From positions 2,348,501 to 2,412,500 of the forward strand of contig NC_134368.1 of the NCBI RefSeq assembly GCF_035582795.1: a stretch of 64,000 bases of DNA, read 5' to 3'. Shown one piece after another: positions 22,871 through 36,582 of this stretch. Position 1 is the first letter of the stretch; each line of letters begins with the position of its first letter. The notes under the pieces are model-generated. The model worked only from the letters and a program-made list of their open reading frames with translations. It did not search any database and was not told where the DNA came from. The stretch comes from Mycteria americana. Lineage: Eukaryota > Chordata > Aves > Ciconiiformes > Ciconiidae. The position numbers and the translations under genes are program-made.

Positions 22871-25800
22871 CGCTGAAATGAAAAGTCATCATCGCTGTCT
22901 ACAACTTACTGTGTCACCTGGGATCTTCCCAAATTCAGGACCGGTTGTAATTCTGCCATTTCACTAGAGTGATACCGCCATCAGAATTTATTTCTTTTTT
23001 TTTTTAATCTTAACAATCTCTCTCTTATTGGGCTTATTTGGGTTTATTCATTTCATGCTGTTACTTTGCTGAACTGTTTTCAACATCTCCGGCTCCCGGA
23101 CCGCACCTATATTCCAATAACGACAGGCGGGCACGATGCCAAGCCGCTCTTCTCTTTGGTCCGGCCAGTGTCATTCAGGAAAACATTTCACAGCGAAATG
23201 AAGGGGCTAGCAAACAGATCCAGGAATTAAAAGGAGAAAGAAAGGAACAAACAAGGCCGGATGCTGGTGATCTGGAAGACCGGCCTCCTGCAGGGACCTG
23301 CGGACTCATCCCCCACGTCGTTAGACACTCAGATAATCTCAAACAACCTCTTTGGGCAGGTCCCTTCTTCTGGGGTGTGGACTGGAGTCCTGGAGCCCCT
23401 GTAGTTGCCTCCACACTCTCCTCCTGCATCCCCAGCCTCCGCCTGCTCCCCACCTCTCCCTTCTGCTTTCACCAAACCCCTTTGGCCAGAACCCCGCTCT
23501 CAGCCGGGCTGGGCGTCCTCGGCGTTTGCTTTCTCCTACCCAATCTCTTGAAGCGGACAAGGAAAGGCGCACGGTATTTCTAAAGCAACAAGAACACCAC
23601 GGGTGCTGACTAAGCACACAAATCAGCCGGTCCTGTTTGCTCTGGGTGTGCAGCAGCCCGGTTTCCTTCTTAAAGGCTGACCTTTAGCACCCTCCGCTTC
23701 AACCCCAGGGGAATAAATAAATCTCTGCTGCCCGGAGAGGTGCCTGCATTTCATTTATCCCCCCTCCTTCAGCCGCCTTCCGCATTTTTGCCATGCGGTG
23801 CCAACTGAAAGCACCCCCCGTGCACTCGTGCAATGCAATCTTGCCCTTTCCAGCGGGGAGAGCTCGGGGCTTGGCTGCCCTTTCGCGGGGAGAAGGGGAA
23901 AGGGCTGCAGCTGGGATGGAGAGGCAGAAGAAGCGAGGAGCCACGGGGAGCCGGGCTGGCTGCTCCTGGTTGTTTGGAGGGTGGGAGAAGCGCTGTCAGC
24001 AGCTGCCGCTTCTGAGAAGGGCCACGGCTCCCTCTGCACTGATTGCCACCATCCCACACACTTTGATGCCACCCACAGCAGCAGCAGCAGCCAGCCTGGC
24101 TTGCCAGAGACTCGGTACGGTGATTGCACCGTGGTCGTGCCGCTCTCAGCGCGGTCCTGCCTCGGGCAGGTGCCCTCGCCCAGACCTGGCTCTGCGTGGT
24201 TTATTGCCCCCGGGTGCGTTCATCTGCACGTATCAGTAACCACAAGATAATCCAGTCTTCCACAACGTATTTACAGAGGATAAATCCCCATTTTCTAGCC
24301 ACTATGCTTAAAATCCTGTTCTGCTTTACATTTCTGGCCAAGACTGAAATAAATGTTTAAGCCTCGCTGATATTACCATGCTCTTCCCCAAACCCCTGCT
24401 TGGTACCTTGATGCTTCTAATCATGACTTTTGTTTTCTCTTGCATTTTGTTATACCTTTTTTTCTGAATACAGGAAATTAATAGCTCAGACATTAGTCAA
24501 TTTAGAGCTCAAATTAATAGCTCTAAATGAATAGACTGAAATAGTGGTGAGATGGACTTCAGCCACGGAGTTCTGGCTTTCAACCTTTGTGGAGGATTTT
24601 TCAAATCTGAGTTTCCGGTTTAATTAAATACAGGGATGGGGATCTCTGGTGGCAATGCCGGGGTGAAGATCTTTTGGCAAGCTGTACTGCGATTTCTAAA
24701 GCCCTGCCAAAACCCACTAGCATGGCATGAGATAGCTTCATCTAGACAGGATTTGAAGACCAAAGAGGTGGATCCCCGCCTGAGGTTCAGAGCTGCTCCT
24801 TAGCTCTGGACTGTTCAGCTGAACCTGGGAAGCCCGTGCGGGCAGGGAGCATTGCAGTGAAGGAAAGGGCTGGTCTCCCTGTCTTTGTTCAGAAGCAGAA
24901 GGACAAACACATTCAGCCTTAGGCTTGAGTGGTGCGTGATGTATTTCTCTTCCACGTACGTCAGGAAGTGGTTAGCACTGTTGCGAGCGTTGAGTTCAGC
25001 TCTCTGCCGCAGCTTGGGGCTGCGTGGCTCGCCCACGACAGCAGCAGAAGGGATCATCGCTTGTGAGTAGGAGGGAGACCCTACCTCCTAGCCCGTAACA
25101 AGGGGAGATCTCCTCTCTGCACGCTCCCCTTCTCATCATGGATAGCTGCGGGAGCGAGGTTCCTGCTGTGCTGCTCAGCCCATCCTCATTATCCTCGCTG
25201 CCATGAAACCCAGCCAGATAGAAGCCCCGCTGCATGGGGCGAGCGATCTGCTGGCATCCGAGGCATCTTGTCCTTGGGAGGTCACACAATTAGCTGCCAA
25301 ACATGATGAGATCCCACAGTTGGGGTGGCCTTTGGGCTACTAAAAACAACAAGCAGAGCTCAGGAGTGAAACCACAGTCCTCCCTTCCAGCAGCCCAGGG
25401 GTAGTCATGGCAATGATGACTACAGCCAGGGCCACCTTGTATGACTTCGAGCCCTGCCCTTCTTGGGTGGTAACGCCGGGCAGAAATACCCAGGGCTCTT
25501 CCTGAAAGCTATTGTTAACAGTCCTTTGCAGAAGGAATTTAGCACTTCCTCTCCGACATGCGTGAGCCCTGGTAGTGTTACGGCAGCTGCTGCTCGGGAG
25601 CACCAGCTCCACGGCATTCCCACCGCCTCTGCAGAGCGCAGGGTAGGTTTTCCCCCCTGGAAGCCCTCCGGCCTTCCCCTGGATTTGTGGGAGCTCTGTT
25701 TTACCGTCAGAAGCTGCTGAGAGCACTGCAAACACACACGCACAATAACCCAGTGCCAACGGGATCCGTGCCACAACGACGAAGCGGCTTGGGTGGCTTC

Positions 25801-27220
25801 TCCAGATAAATCCAATAGGTACAATCTCAAACGAGGGATAATTTGGGCAATTCTGATCATACGCCAGTAGATATTTAAAATCAGCACCGCCAAGAGAAAT
25901 TTACTCCCCTGGCACTTCTATGCTGGCTCGTACCAGTGACTCTCCCTCTCCCTGCACTGTGCTGCCCAGGAGCGAAGCCCCCAGCCCCCTCGCTGTCCTC
26001 CCGGGGGTCCCTGGGCTCAGGGGTTGCCCGCAGCTCCCTCCAGATTTTAAATGCCGCTGACACCTAGTGCTGCTTCTCTCAACTACAGCCTGAGCTGCAA
26101 GGGAAGCCCTAATGCTGATGGATGAAGAGCCGGGGGTTTGGTGGTGTGCGTGATTTCGTGATGCTCGCTCTTCTGGATCCAGCTTCATCTGCCTCCTGCT
26201 TCGTGAAGGGCGAAGAGGTGCCTACAGCGTGTTGTCCCGGCACAGGAGAGTGCTGCGGGGTCTGTCCACATCAGCAATAGAGCTGTGCAGCAGGAGCAAT
26301 TCTCTAAGGGGACTTCTCTAAGGATGGTGCTGAGGGTCGAGCATCCCCGCTGTGCACAGGGTGGGAGGGAAGTGGAGCATCTTCCATCTTTTAAGAGAAT
26401 GACCATTGCTGTCGCTGGTTCTGGTGCATCTCTGTTCATCTTCCCACCCAATGTCCTGGAAAGAGTTCAAACCCTCCTGCTGCCAGAGCGTGGGTCCTGG
26501 TATGCGGGCTGAGACCCTGGCTGAGCAGGTCCCGCTGCCCCAGGAGGGTCTGTGACAACCTGCTCATCCTCCAAGACCCACATGCTCACCTAGGGATGAG
26601 ATGATGCTCATATTGCTCAGGGGAAAAATCCCCCCTGGACCAGCTCCACCAGTCACAGGCGGCTTCCCCCACGTTGACCCGTCCCTGCTCAGACAAAGTC
26701 TTTCGCTACCTAGGGAAGCTGTCCCTGTAGTTCAGTCCCACCTCTACAAGAGGTCATCTTCAAGGGCTTTCCCAGCTCTGTCACCTTCCCAGCCCAACTT
26801 ACATCACTTCTGAAAACCCAGTGATAAGCTTTCTACAATGTACAGCCCTTCCCACTCCTCCCTAGTCCATGCATTAGATGCTTTCATATTGTATTTCTCG
26901 ATGTGCTATTCAAATCCTCAGCCAAGAGCAACCATTTATGTTTTAAAACATATTCTCTTGAGAGAGCTCCAGAGCGGTCCAACCAAAATGCACTGGTTCC
27001 TAGCGATTGCACTAAAATTTTATTCTGCTCCATGGCCCTTTCCAATATTAATTTTATTTTTGCAGCTGCCGTTTCTGGAATCCTTCTTCCATGGGGAAAC
27101 TTTCTTTTTGTGAACTATCCCTGCGGTCCTACAGCTGGTTTTGGATGGTGGATGAGGAGAGGAACTAGCAAGTTGCAAAAAACCACAAATATAAAAAGGC
27201 AGCCAGGAAAAAATCAGAAG

Positions 27221-27526
27221 AAGAAAAAGAAAAAGAAAAAGAAAAAGAAAAAGAAAAAGAAAAAGAAAAAGAAAAAGAAAAAGAAAAAGAAAAAGAAAAA
27301 GAAAAAGAAAAAGAAAAAGAAAAAGAAAAAGAAAAAGAAAAAGAAAAAGAAAAAGAAAAAGAAAAAGAAAAAGAAAAAGAAAAAGAAAAAGAAAAAGAAA
27401 AAGAAAGAGAAAGAGAAAAAGAAAAAGAAAAAGAAAAAGAAAAATAAGAAAGAGAAAAAGAAAAAGAAAAAGAAAAAGAAAAAGAAAAAGAAAAAGAAAA
27501 AGAAAAAGAAAAAGAAAAAGAAAAAG
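27221..27526. repeat. (GAAAAA)n hexanucleotide microsatellite
   Basis: About 50 copies of GAAAAA form a ~305-bp pure-purine tract. It is interrupted around 27,404-27,450 by variant units (GAAAGA, GAAAAATAA). The poly-Lys/poly-SF translations of this region are repeat artefacts. Confidence 0.97.
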
Positions 27527-28354
27527 AGATGCCAGGGCAGTACCTACATCCTTTACTGGATTTGGCCCTTAGTCCCGATCTCCGGCCGCTCCCTACCCTC
27601 CTCGCAAAGCATCTCCTTTTCTCCCAGAGGTGCTCTGGCACCTGCACTTCCAGGGTGGCTGGAGGATAAGAAGAGTGCTGGTACCTTCCCGTCCTTGAGC
27701 ACATGAAACGTGAGACTGCAGCAGGCTCTGCAGCTGCTGAGCGATGCTTTCATATTCTCCAAGAAAAGTGGAATAGTCACCATCAGCGTGATTGTGTTGA
27801 CTTAAAATCGAGAAGCAAGCTGCTGTCACGGGAGCCAGAGAGCATCTGGTGTAAGAACACAGAAACACCGGGGAATTAAGTTTAACCTCTATAACTACGC
27901 AAGCAGAGCTCCTAACATCACGCTCACCCGCACCAAGCCGCTTACAGAGGGTCTCCACTATGCACTGTGTCCATCAGGTGGCAGAGGAATACGTCTTGGA
28001 TACAGTCTTAGCAAATTTGGTCCTAAATCCGATTAGCTGACAGGTCAGAATCTGCATGTTTTCTTCTTATTCGTATTTTCTTCTTCTCTCGTTCTCAGCA
28101 CGCAGCACGTCACCCCACAAGCCGCCCACCTGAGGTCAGGAGATGCCCTTCGCGGCATAAAGCGACATTCAACAAATCCTCAAATTGACTGACTTAAAAA
28201 GCAATCCAGGGAATAGAAAGAGAGCTGATCTGATAAGGATATGCCATAGCTCTCATGGGCTATGAAAATTCCCTTCCCTAACTATTATCTCAACCAGTCT
28301 TTATAGTACAAAAGTGTATCAACTTTGTTAATATATATTCGTTCACATTATACC

Positions 28355-28860
28355 CTGTAATGTAATGAGGTAGTGGAATTTTACGGGAGACTTCGGTATT
28401 GTTCATGCTTACCTAAAACTAATGGACAGCCCAGCCCTGGAAAGAAGGACTTTGCTTCCGGGAAGCTTAGAGCTGTGCATGAAGGATAAAGGACAGCCCG
28501 AGACAGCCAAGGTAACGCCAGCATCCCAGCCCCTCCGAAAACTCCCTGAAGCCCTCCCGGCGTCATCTGGCATCATAGATCAGTAACTCCAGCACGACTG
28601 ACTCCAGGGACATCTGGATCAATAGACAAGCAGCAAGAATGCTGCAGAAATAAGAGGTGCTTTGCAAAGTTTTACTATGATTAATAATTGGTGAGGGGGG
28701 TGTTAGTGATTAGTGGGATCGTGTTGTACCTGAATGCTTGAAGGGTATAAGAACCCCGTGTAAAACCACGTTTTGGGTGCCCCAGTTTGGCTGGGACACC
28801 TCATTGTCCCGGCATGAATAAATATTTACTCTTGTAGTTTGTGTTCAGCCTCTGGAACAA
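28355..28860 (+). mobile_element. Probable solo LTR of an endogenous retrovirus
   Basis: The segment has LTR-like organisation in the right order: a U3-like body, a TATA-like 'gggtataagaa' at about 28,744, a short R-like segment, AATAAA at about 28,818, and a T/G-rich tail ending near 'ctggaaca' at 28,859. No internal gag/pol/env sequence is adjacent, so it would be a solo LTR. I could not find a convincing target-site duplication or define the edges exactly. The family is unassigned. Confidence 0.42.
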
Positions 28861-28956
28861 AATTATTAGATTTACACCAAGATACGAGTTCCCCATCAGT
28901 AACAGGGATGGGATTTTGCTGCAAAGCAAGGAAAATATGTGGGTGCCGCAGCTAAA

Positions 28957-29482
28957 GAATCATAGAATCCTAGAATCATTAAGGTTGGAAAAGACCTCTA
29001 AGATCATCAGTCCAACCATCACCCCAACACCTCCATGCCCACTAAACCATGTCCTGAAGTGCCACGTCTACATGTTTTTTGAACTCCTCCAGGGATGGTG
29101 ACTCCACCACTTCCCTGGGCAGCCTGTTCCAATGCTTGACAACCCTTTCAGTGAAGAAATTTTTCCTAATATCCAGTCTAAACCTCTCCTGATGCAACTT
29201 GAGGCCATTTCCTCTTGTCCCATCACTTGTTACCTGGGAGAAGAGACCGACCCCACCTCTCTACCCCCTCCTTTCAGGCAGTTGTAGAGAGCGATGAGGT
29301 CTCCCCTCAGCCTCCTCTTCTCCAGGCTGAACAACCCCAGGTCCCTCAGCCGCTCCCCATCAGCCTTGTGCTCCAGACCCTTCCCCAGCTCTGTTGCCCT
29401 TCTCTGGACACGCTCCAGCCCCTCAATGTCTCTCCTGTAGTGAGGGGCCCAACACTGAACACAGCATTCGAGGTGCAGCCAG
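28957..29482 (-). mobile_element. CR1 LINE 3' end (~525 bp)
   Basis: It begins 'aatcatagaatcctagaatc', the reverse complement of the octamer-like CR1 3' terminal repeat. It continues 'attaaggttggaaaagacct', 'ctgggcagcctgttccaatg', 'ctcctcttctccaggctgaa' and 'ttctctggacacgctccagc', ending near 'cattcgaggtgcagcc'. It is minus strand and 5'-truncated. The text variant ('aaggttggaaaagacctcta') marks a different CR1 subfamily from the copies at 2.8, 11.6 and 35.2 kb. Confidence 0.95.
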
Positions 29483-31103
29483 AAGTGACGTTATTGGCAC
29501 TGATGAAGCAGAGGAAGAAGTCACAGATAACAAGTCCACCCGCCCAAGGTCAAGGCAGACACCAGCACATGGTCTGGCCTCGGTAGATGATGTGTCTGAG
29601 CCAGAAGAGCAAACACAGCAGCGAGACTTCCCCGAGGAGCAGGCGGTGAGAGAAAAAGTAATGAGTTTTTGTTCTTGTTCTACAGGAGGCTGTAGCTGTC
29701 AGGGCTCGAGCACATCAGGAGGTGTCGTGGTGTCACAGGTCAGCCGTGCGAAAGCAGCACCGTGAGCATGGGAAATCATTTTGCTGAGGCTGCAATGACA
29801 AGGAGCCAAAAAGATACATCACATCATCCTCAATTTGCCTAAATTTGCACAGTGCAAGGTGCGTCCTTGGCACAAGGCTGTTTGTCTACCAAGGAGCACA
29901 AAGGAGAGAATGAGACATCAGGAGGTATCTTAGGGATTTCTAATTTCTCTGCAGCTCTGCCCTCCAGTTCCAGCTCTGGACTGCTTTGGTCACCAGTTCC
30001 CTCCCTCTGATTTTTTATTTTTAGTGAATATTAGCACAAGCAACTTCTATCAGCTAAAAAAAAAACCTGCTTCCCAGACCCTCGCTCCTACATCTACACC
30101 CTTTGGTGCAGCCTGGTAACAGGTCAGATGGAAGATACGGCCTGCTGGAAGGAAAGTCCAGCAAAACGATGGTCGTTTCCAGCCGGCCCAGTTTTGCTTC
30201 GAGCACAGCTACGCGGGACAGGGCGCAATGTCGGGCTGGAAACCGGGGCAAGACGCGTGGTGGGTGCAGATCGGAGCTGCCAAAATGGGAGGGGGGGAAC
30301 TGGCAGTCACTAAAGCAAGTTCTGCCATCAAGAAGCTACTTGTGAAAAAGATACACGTTTGCTGTCTTATTTTTTTGCTGATGATCTTAATTTTACCGAA
30401 TGTGTAAGATTTCCTTTAGCAAAACAAATACCGCTCTTGGGTTTTTGCCATACCATGAATTTTTAATGCTTTATTAGAACGCCGGAGGGTTTCAGCCCAG
30501 TCTGTGACTGCTTCGTAGAGTGAAACTCCGCTTCGGTACCTGTGGGGACCATCTGTCCTCAGGATTTAACAGCTGGGAAACCAAGCCCGGCTGCCAGCTA
30601 ATTCCACGCAAACCAGGTACCCCTTGCAAAACCCCTCTTTGCAACTTGTCTGCCTCTTCATGCACGAAGGTATTTAGTTTTTAAAAAGGGGGTTAGGCAG
30701 CTCTTGGGGATCAGACAGGGCTTGCCCTACCTAATAAACAACCAGTGGGGAGGCAAAACAAAAAGAGGGGAGGCAAAGGGAAAAGAGGCAAAGGGAAAAG
30801 GGGGGAAGAGGCTTTGGCAGCCCGCGGCCCCAGAGGGGAGGCGCAGCGGTGGCAGGCAGCGAAGGGCCAAGGCTGGGGAGGTGCAAGAGGGGGGGACTGA
30901 CATCCGCGCTGGAACAAATGGACCGGGAAAAAAGGTATTCAAAAAAGTATTGGGGGGGAAAAAAACCAAACCAAGATATTGGAGAAAAACGCCAGCGCAG
31001 CCGCGCTCCGCCCGGGCCGGCCCCGCCGCTCCCCGGCCCGCACGCCCCGCCCCCGCCCAGTGGCCGGAGGAGGGCGCGCCGCCCTGGCCACGCCCACACA
31101 TCA

Positions 31104-31205
31104 TGCGTCAGGGGGGCGATGCCCAATCGGAACTGGCGGCGCGTTGGGAGCGGCCATTCACAAAGCGGCGGGGAGGGGGCGGGGATGAATGGGGCGGGTC
31201 ACGTG
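31104..31205 (+). promoter_or_regulatory. SPR: SPR proximal promoter motifs
   Basis: Within 150 bp upstream of the SPR ATG are a CRE-like TGCGTCA (31,104-31,110), a CCAAT box (31,123-31,127), a YY1-like GCGGCCAT (near 31,150), two GC boxes (31,175-31,184 and 31,191-31,198) and a CACGTG E-box in the context GTCACGTGG (31,200-31,205), typical of USF/MITF-family sites. No TATA box is visible. Occupancy is inference. Confidence 0.65.
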
Positions 31206-31254
31206 GTGAGGAGCGCTGCCACGCCCCCCCCCGGTTCCTCCGCTCGGGGCCGGG

Positions 31255-33055
<1,801 letters not shown>

Positions 33056-34219
33056 GTTACTCTCACCTCCAGCCTCACCTTCATGCTTTGCTTTCTGCTT
33101 CTGTCCGCCGAGCTGCGTCTCGGGTGCCTCCAGTGTGTTTGGTGACCTTGTTTGGTCAGGACCGGGACCTTTGGAAAGTTCTGGGTGCTGTGCAGCTTTC
33201 AAGAGAAGACCTCTGGGTGCCTTATCAATACTCCCAGTGCCCTGATGGGGATGGGGGGGAAGTTACTGCTTTGCTGCGCTGTAGCCGTTGAGCCCCCCTG
33301 GGTACCCACCGGCAGGAGCGGGGATTTCTCAGCTGCTGGGGACGGGGGAGCAGAGGTGGCTTTTCCAAGGGAACGGGCATGGAGGCTTAAAGCTCTCCTG
33401 CGCAGGAGTGTGTGCGAGCCAAGGAGGTACCGAGCCGCGCAAGGCCAGGTCAGAAACCCACCCCAGAAGGTCTCAAAGAAGCCAACAGTAGGGTTAGAGC
33501 TGCGTGTCCCCGTGTCTGTCCCTGTTGCCCCGCAGGAGCTGTGTGCTCAGCACCTGAGCGAGTCACCAAAGGGTCAAAGAGCCATTCCCAGGGCCGGAGG
33601 TGGTGGCTGTCACCCCAGAGCCCTGACTCTCCGTCCCCCGTCTCACCAGTGGCTTGTCCAGGATCTCCTGCAGTTCTGGGATCGTCTCGCTGTGAATTTT
33701 GTGCGTTAAGATGCGGAGCAGAGCCTGTCCCTGTGGTTTTTGCACAAAGGCAGTAAATCACCAGGAGGGGGAGCTGGCCGTGGAGGAGATGGGAATTTTG
33801 GGTGCCTGGCTGGGGTCACCAGCTTACATAAACCTGTGCACAAGCACGGCACCGATTAGAGCACACCTGAGACACGGCCCTGAATTCATGCCGTGCTCCT
33901 GTTTGCAGGTTCTGGGTCGAACCCTGGCTCTGGGGCTTCAGCCCCTCCTGGGTTGTTCTTTTAATTATTTGTGGGGTTTTATCCTCGCTTTTTCATCAGG
34001 TTCCAGGAGGCACGGGCACTCATAGACTTGTCCTTCTAGAAAGCAGCCAGTCTGCAGTGTGTGGTGATGCGGGAGAGCTGCTTTGAAGCGCAGCGGCATC
34101 CCCTGCGCATCCTTGAAATGCCCGGTGTCTCTCTGCTCTCAGCGACAGCAACCTTCCTGCAGTCGTCTTCTGTCTCAGCCCTGTATTTCAAATCTTGTCT
34201 ACCTGAATCTACCTGAGTC

Positions 34220-34225
34220 ATTAAA
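34220..34225 (+). terminator. SPR: Candidate SPR polyadenylation signal (ATTAAA)
   Basis: ATTAAA is followed within 10-25 bases by a G/T-rich stretch ('gtttcgtgtctggtctggg'), as expected for a cleavage site. It would give a 3' UTR of about 1.18 kb. No AATAAA was noticed between the stop codon and this point. Confidence 0.5.
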
Positions 34226-35202
34226 AGTTTCGTGTCTGGTCTGGGTCTTCTGCTGTATCTTTAAAAGTGGATAAACTTTTGGGAGGGTGGGAGGAGAGGG
34301 CCTGGGTTAAGCACTGTCTTCATCCAACAAGGCACCACATATGCCCTCCTGGAGTCCTGATCATCCATCTCTGAGCCATTTCATTAACTCTGTGTTAACT
34401 TAATCCTGTCAAGCTCAAAAAAACCTTTCTCTCTAGCTAGTCTGCTGCTTGGTTTCATCTTCCCTCTATGCCTGGGAAACTCCTTATTAGCCAACCCCCC
34501 TCTGCTGCTCACTACACTGGCAACGGAGTTGTTTTTCTGGGGTTTGATGCCTGGTGGTGTTTAATGTGGTCTATGAAACCTGGATGGACCTGCTGCTGCT
34601 AAAAATCCCCCATCTCCTCCCCCTGCATCCATGTGGGCTTGTCCCATCCCCTCTTGGGCAGAAATCCTCTTTGGAGATCTGATTCTCTGCAAAAAATAAC
34701 CCCAGTGCTCAGAGCTGGGGGTCCCAAGTCCTGCCCTTACAGGGTCGCAGACCGTGGGCTGGCCAGAGGCTGGGCTAAAGGGGGAAGAATCCCCCCAAAA
34801 AGGCTCAAGGAGCCCCAAATTGCAGGAGGAGGTGGGCGGGTGCTGGGGGACAGGGCTGCCCGGGGCACAGGGACAACTTGGTACCAACCGGGTGGGAGAT
34901 GCAGAGGGGTTCTTGAGCCAGGGTACCTGAGGGGGAGAATCATTTTTGGACTCCGCGTACTTGGGTGAGGTCTGCCCACCCTCCAGTGGCTGGGGGTGTA
35001 TCAGCAACTCTGTGTGTCTTCTTGGAGCATCTGCGTCAGGGATTGTGGTATCGCAGAGGTGCCCCTCGAAACCAGGCACTTCTCCGACCCAAGCCTCTCC
35101 CCCAAGAGAGGATATATAGGCAGGGAATGCTGACTTTAAATAGCGAGGTGCTTATGTCCTGCTGCACACATTAATGGAATGAGTAATGAAACCCTGAATC
35201 TG

Positions 35203-35695
35203 ATTCACAGAATCACAGAAGGGTTTGGGTTGGAAGGGACCTTCAAAGATCATCCAGTCCAAGCCCTTGCCATGGGCAGGGACATCTTCCACTAGACCAG
35301 GTTGCTCAAAGCCCCATCCAACCTGGCCTTGAACCCTTCCAGGGATGGGGCATCCACAACTTCTCTGGGCAACCTGGTCCAGTGCCTCACCACCCTCATA
35401 GTAAAACATTTCTTCCTTTTGTCCAACCTAAATCTACCCACTTTCAGTTTAAAACCCTTGCCCCTCGTCCTGTCACTACAGGCCCTGCTAAAAAGTCTCT
35501 CTCAGTCTTTCTTATAAGCCCCCTTTAAGTACTGAAAGGCTGCAATAAGGTCTGCCCAGAGCCTTCCCTTCTCCAGGCTGAACAACCCCAACGCTCTCAG
35601 CCTGTCCTCACAGCAGAGGTGTTCCAGCCCTCTGACCATCTTTGTGGCCTCCTCTGGACCCGCTCCAACAGCTCCGTGTCTGTCTTGTGCTGGGA
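35203..35695 (-). mobile_element. CR1 LINE 3' end (~490 bp)
   Basis: It begins 'ttcacagaatcacagaaggg' and then carries the full avian CR1 3' region: 'tggaagggaccttcaaagat', 'cactagaccaggttgctcaa', 'cttctctgggcaacctggtc', 'ccttctccaggctgaacaac' and 'ttgtggcctcctctggaccc'. It is very similar to the copy at 2.76 kb but longer towards the element's 5' side. The minus-strand frame contains the pol C-terminus (EALDQVAQRS / degenerate PREV region). Confidence 0.95.
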
Positions 35696-36120
35696 CCTGG
35701 GTCACTTTTTGCTCTCTTTTCTCTCTCCCCTGGTGCCTGGAGCAGCAGTCCCACGAGCAGCAGGAGCAAAAATCAACCTTGGTGTCACTGTCCCTTCAAC
35801 CAGGAAACTCTACATCTGCTCGAAGAGGAAACCTGTTGCAAACGTCCAGCACATACCAAGTGCAAATCCTTCGGCTGCGGTGATGTGCTGTGGCTCACGC
35901 TGCTGAATTTTGCTGGTGAAGCAACCACGTGCTTGCAGTTCAATGGAGTAAGTTTGTCTTCAGCATGGCCACTCCACGCTTTGTGCTCTAAGCTTGTCTC
36001 TTGGATGTTTTAACTTTTAGGGGTTTCATCCCCTTGGACTCCTTGCGTGGGTGTTTAGGTGTTTGGCATCACTCTGTAACCCCCAGGGATGTGCCGAGCT
36101 TGTAAGTCCCATCCCAGGAG

Positions 36121-36405
36121 CAGAGCTCTGCCTGGGGAGAAATGTCACGATGCTTTCGGGGCATCCCCTGGGTACCAGCATCGCCCTGGTACCAGCATCC
36201 TCTGCCCAGGGAGAAGTGCCATGATGCTTTCAGGGTATCCCCTGGGTACCAGCATCCTCTGCCCAGGGAGAAGTGCCATGATGCTTTCAGGACATCCCCT
36301 GGGTACCAGCATCCCGCTGGTACCAGCATCCTCTGCCCAGGGAGAAGTGCCAGTGATGCTTTCAGGGTATCCCCTGGGTACCAGCATCCCCTGCCCAGGG
36401 AGCGG
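36121..36405. repeat. 57-bp minisatellite with nested 17-bp duplications
   Basis: Units containing 'accagcatcctctgcccagg', 'gagaagtgccatgatgcttt' and 'cagggtatcccctgggt' recur at 57-bp spacing (anchors 36,191, 36,248, 36,305, then 36,322 and 36,380). Two units carry an extra 17-bp copy of 'accagcatcccgctggt'. About 4-5 copies are present. Confidence 0.93.
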
Positions 36406-36510
36406 GCTCAGTTCCCATGCCCTGTAGGTCCGGCTGACATCTGTGCACCCATGGGTGCTGTGAGATGCAATGGCAAAACGCTGTGAAATTTTTTTCCTTC
36501 CCTTTTCTAG

Positions 36511-36582
36511 CATTTTCTGTGACCAGCTGAGGGCGTACCGAGACCGGCTAACGGACAGCAGCCAGCGCAGGGCGTCCGGAGG
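36511..36582 (+). other. Exon-like segment of unknown gene
   Basis: A long pyrimidine tract ending CCTTTTCTAG precedes 72 bases, which are followed by a consensus donor GGTGAGCAG. In one frame the segment reads IFCDQLRAYRDRLTDSSQRR and then ASG without a stop. No partner exon or protein family was recognised. It may be a non-coding transcript exon, a decayed exon or coincidence. Confidence 0.3.

Larger units (their letters stand above)
19441..31080. other. EXOC6B-SPR intergenic interval
   Basis: No exon-like segment with homology I recognise was found in this divergent interval between EXOC6B (minus) and SPR (plus). It contains an ancient 1-kb CR1, a (GAAAAA)n array, a probable solo LTR and a CR1 3' end, listed separately. 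The GC-rich part around 23.3-24.2 kb has longer open frames in several registers but no domain or consistent splice structure. Confidence 0.7.

Noticed and set aside
23038-24250. Cluster of 150-180-codon frames in a GC-rich stretch
   Set aside because: Open frames occur in several registers on both strands, with no splice structure, domain or CpG island edge. This is consistent with composition alone.
26903-27706. 267-codon frame with a long poly-Lys stretch
   Set aside because: It is the hexamer repeat (GAAAAA) translated; the flanks have no homology.
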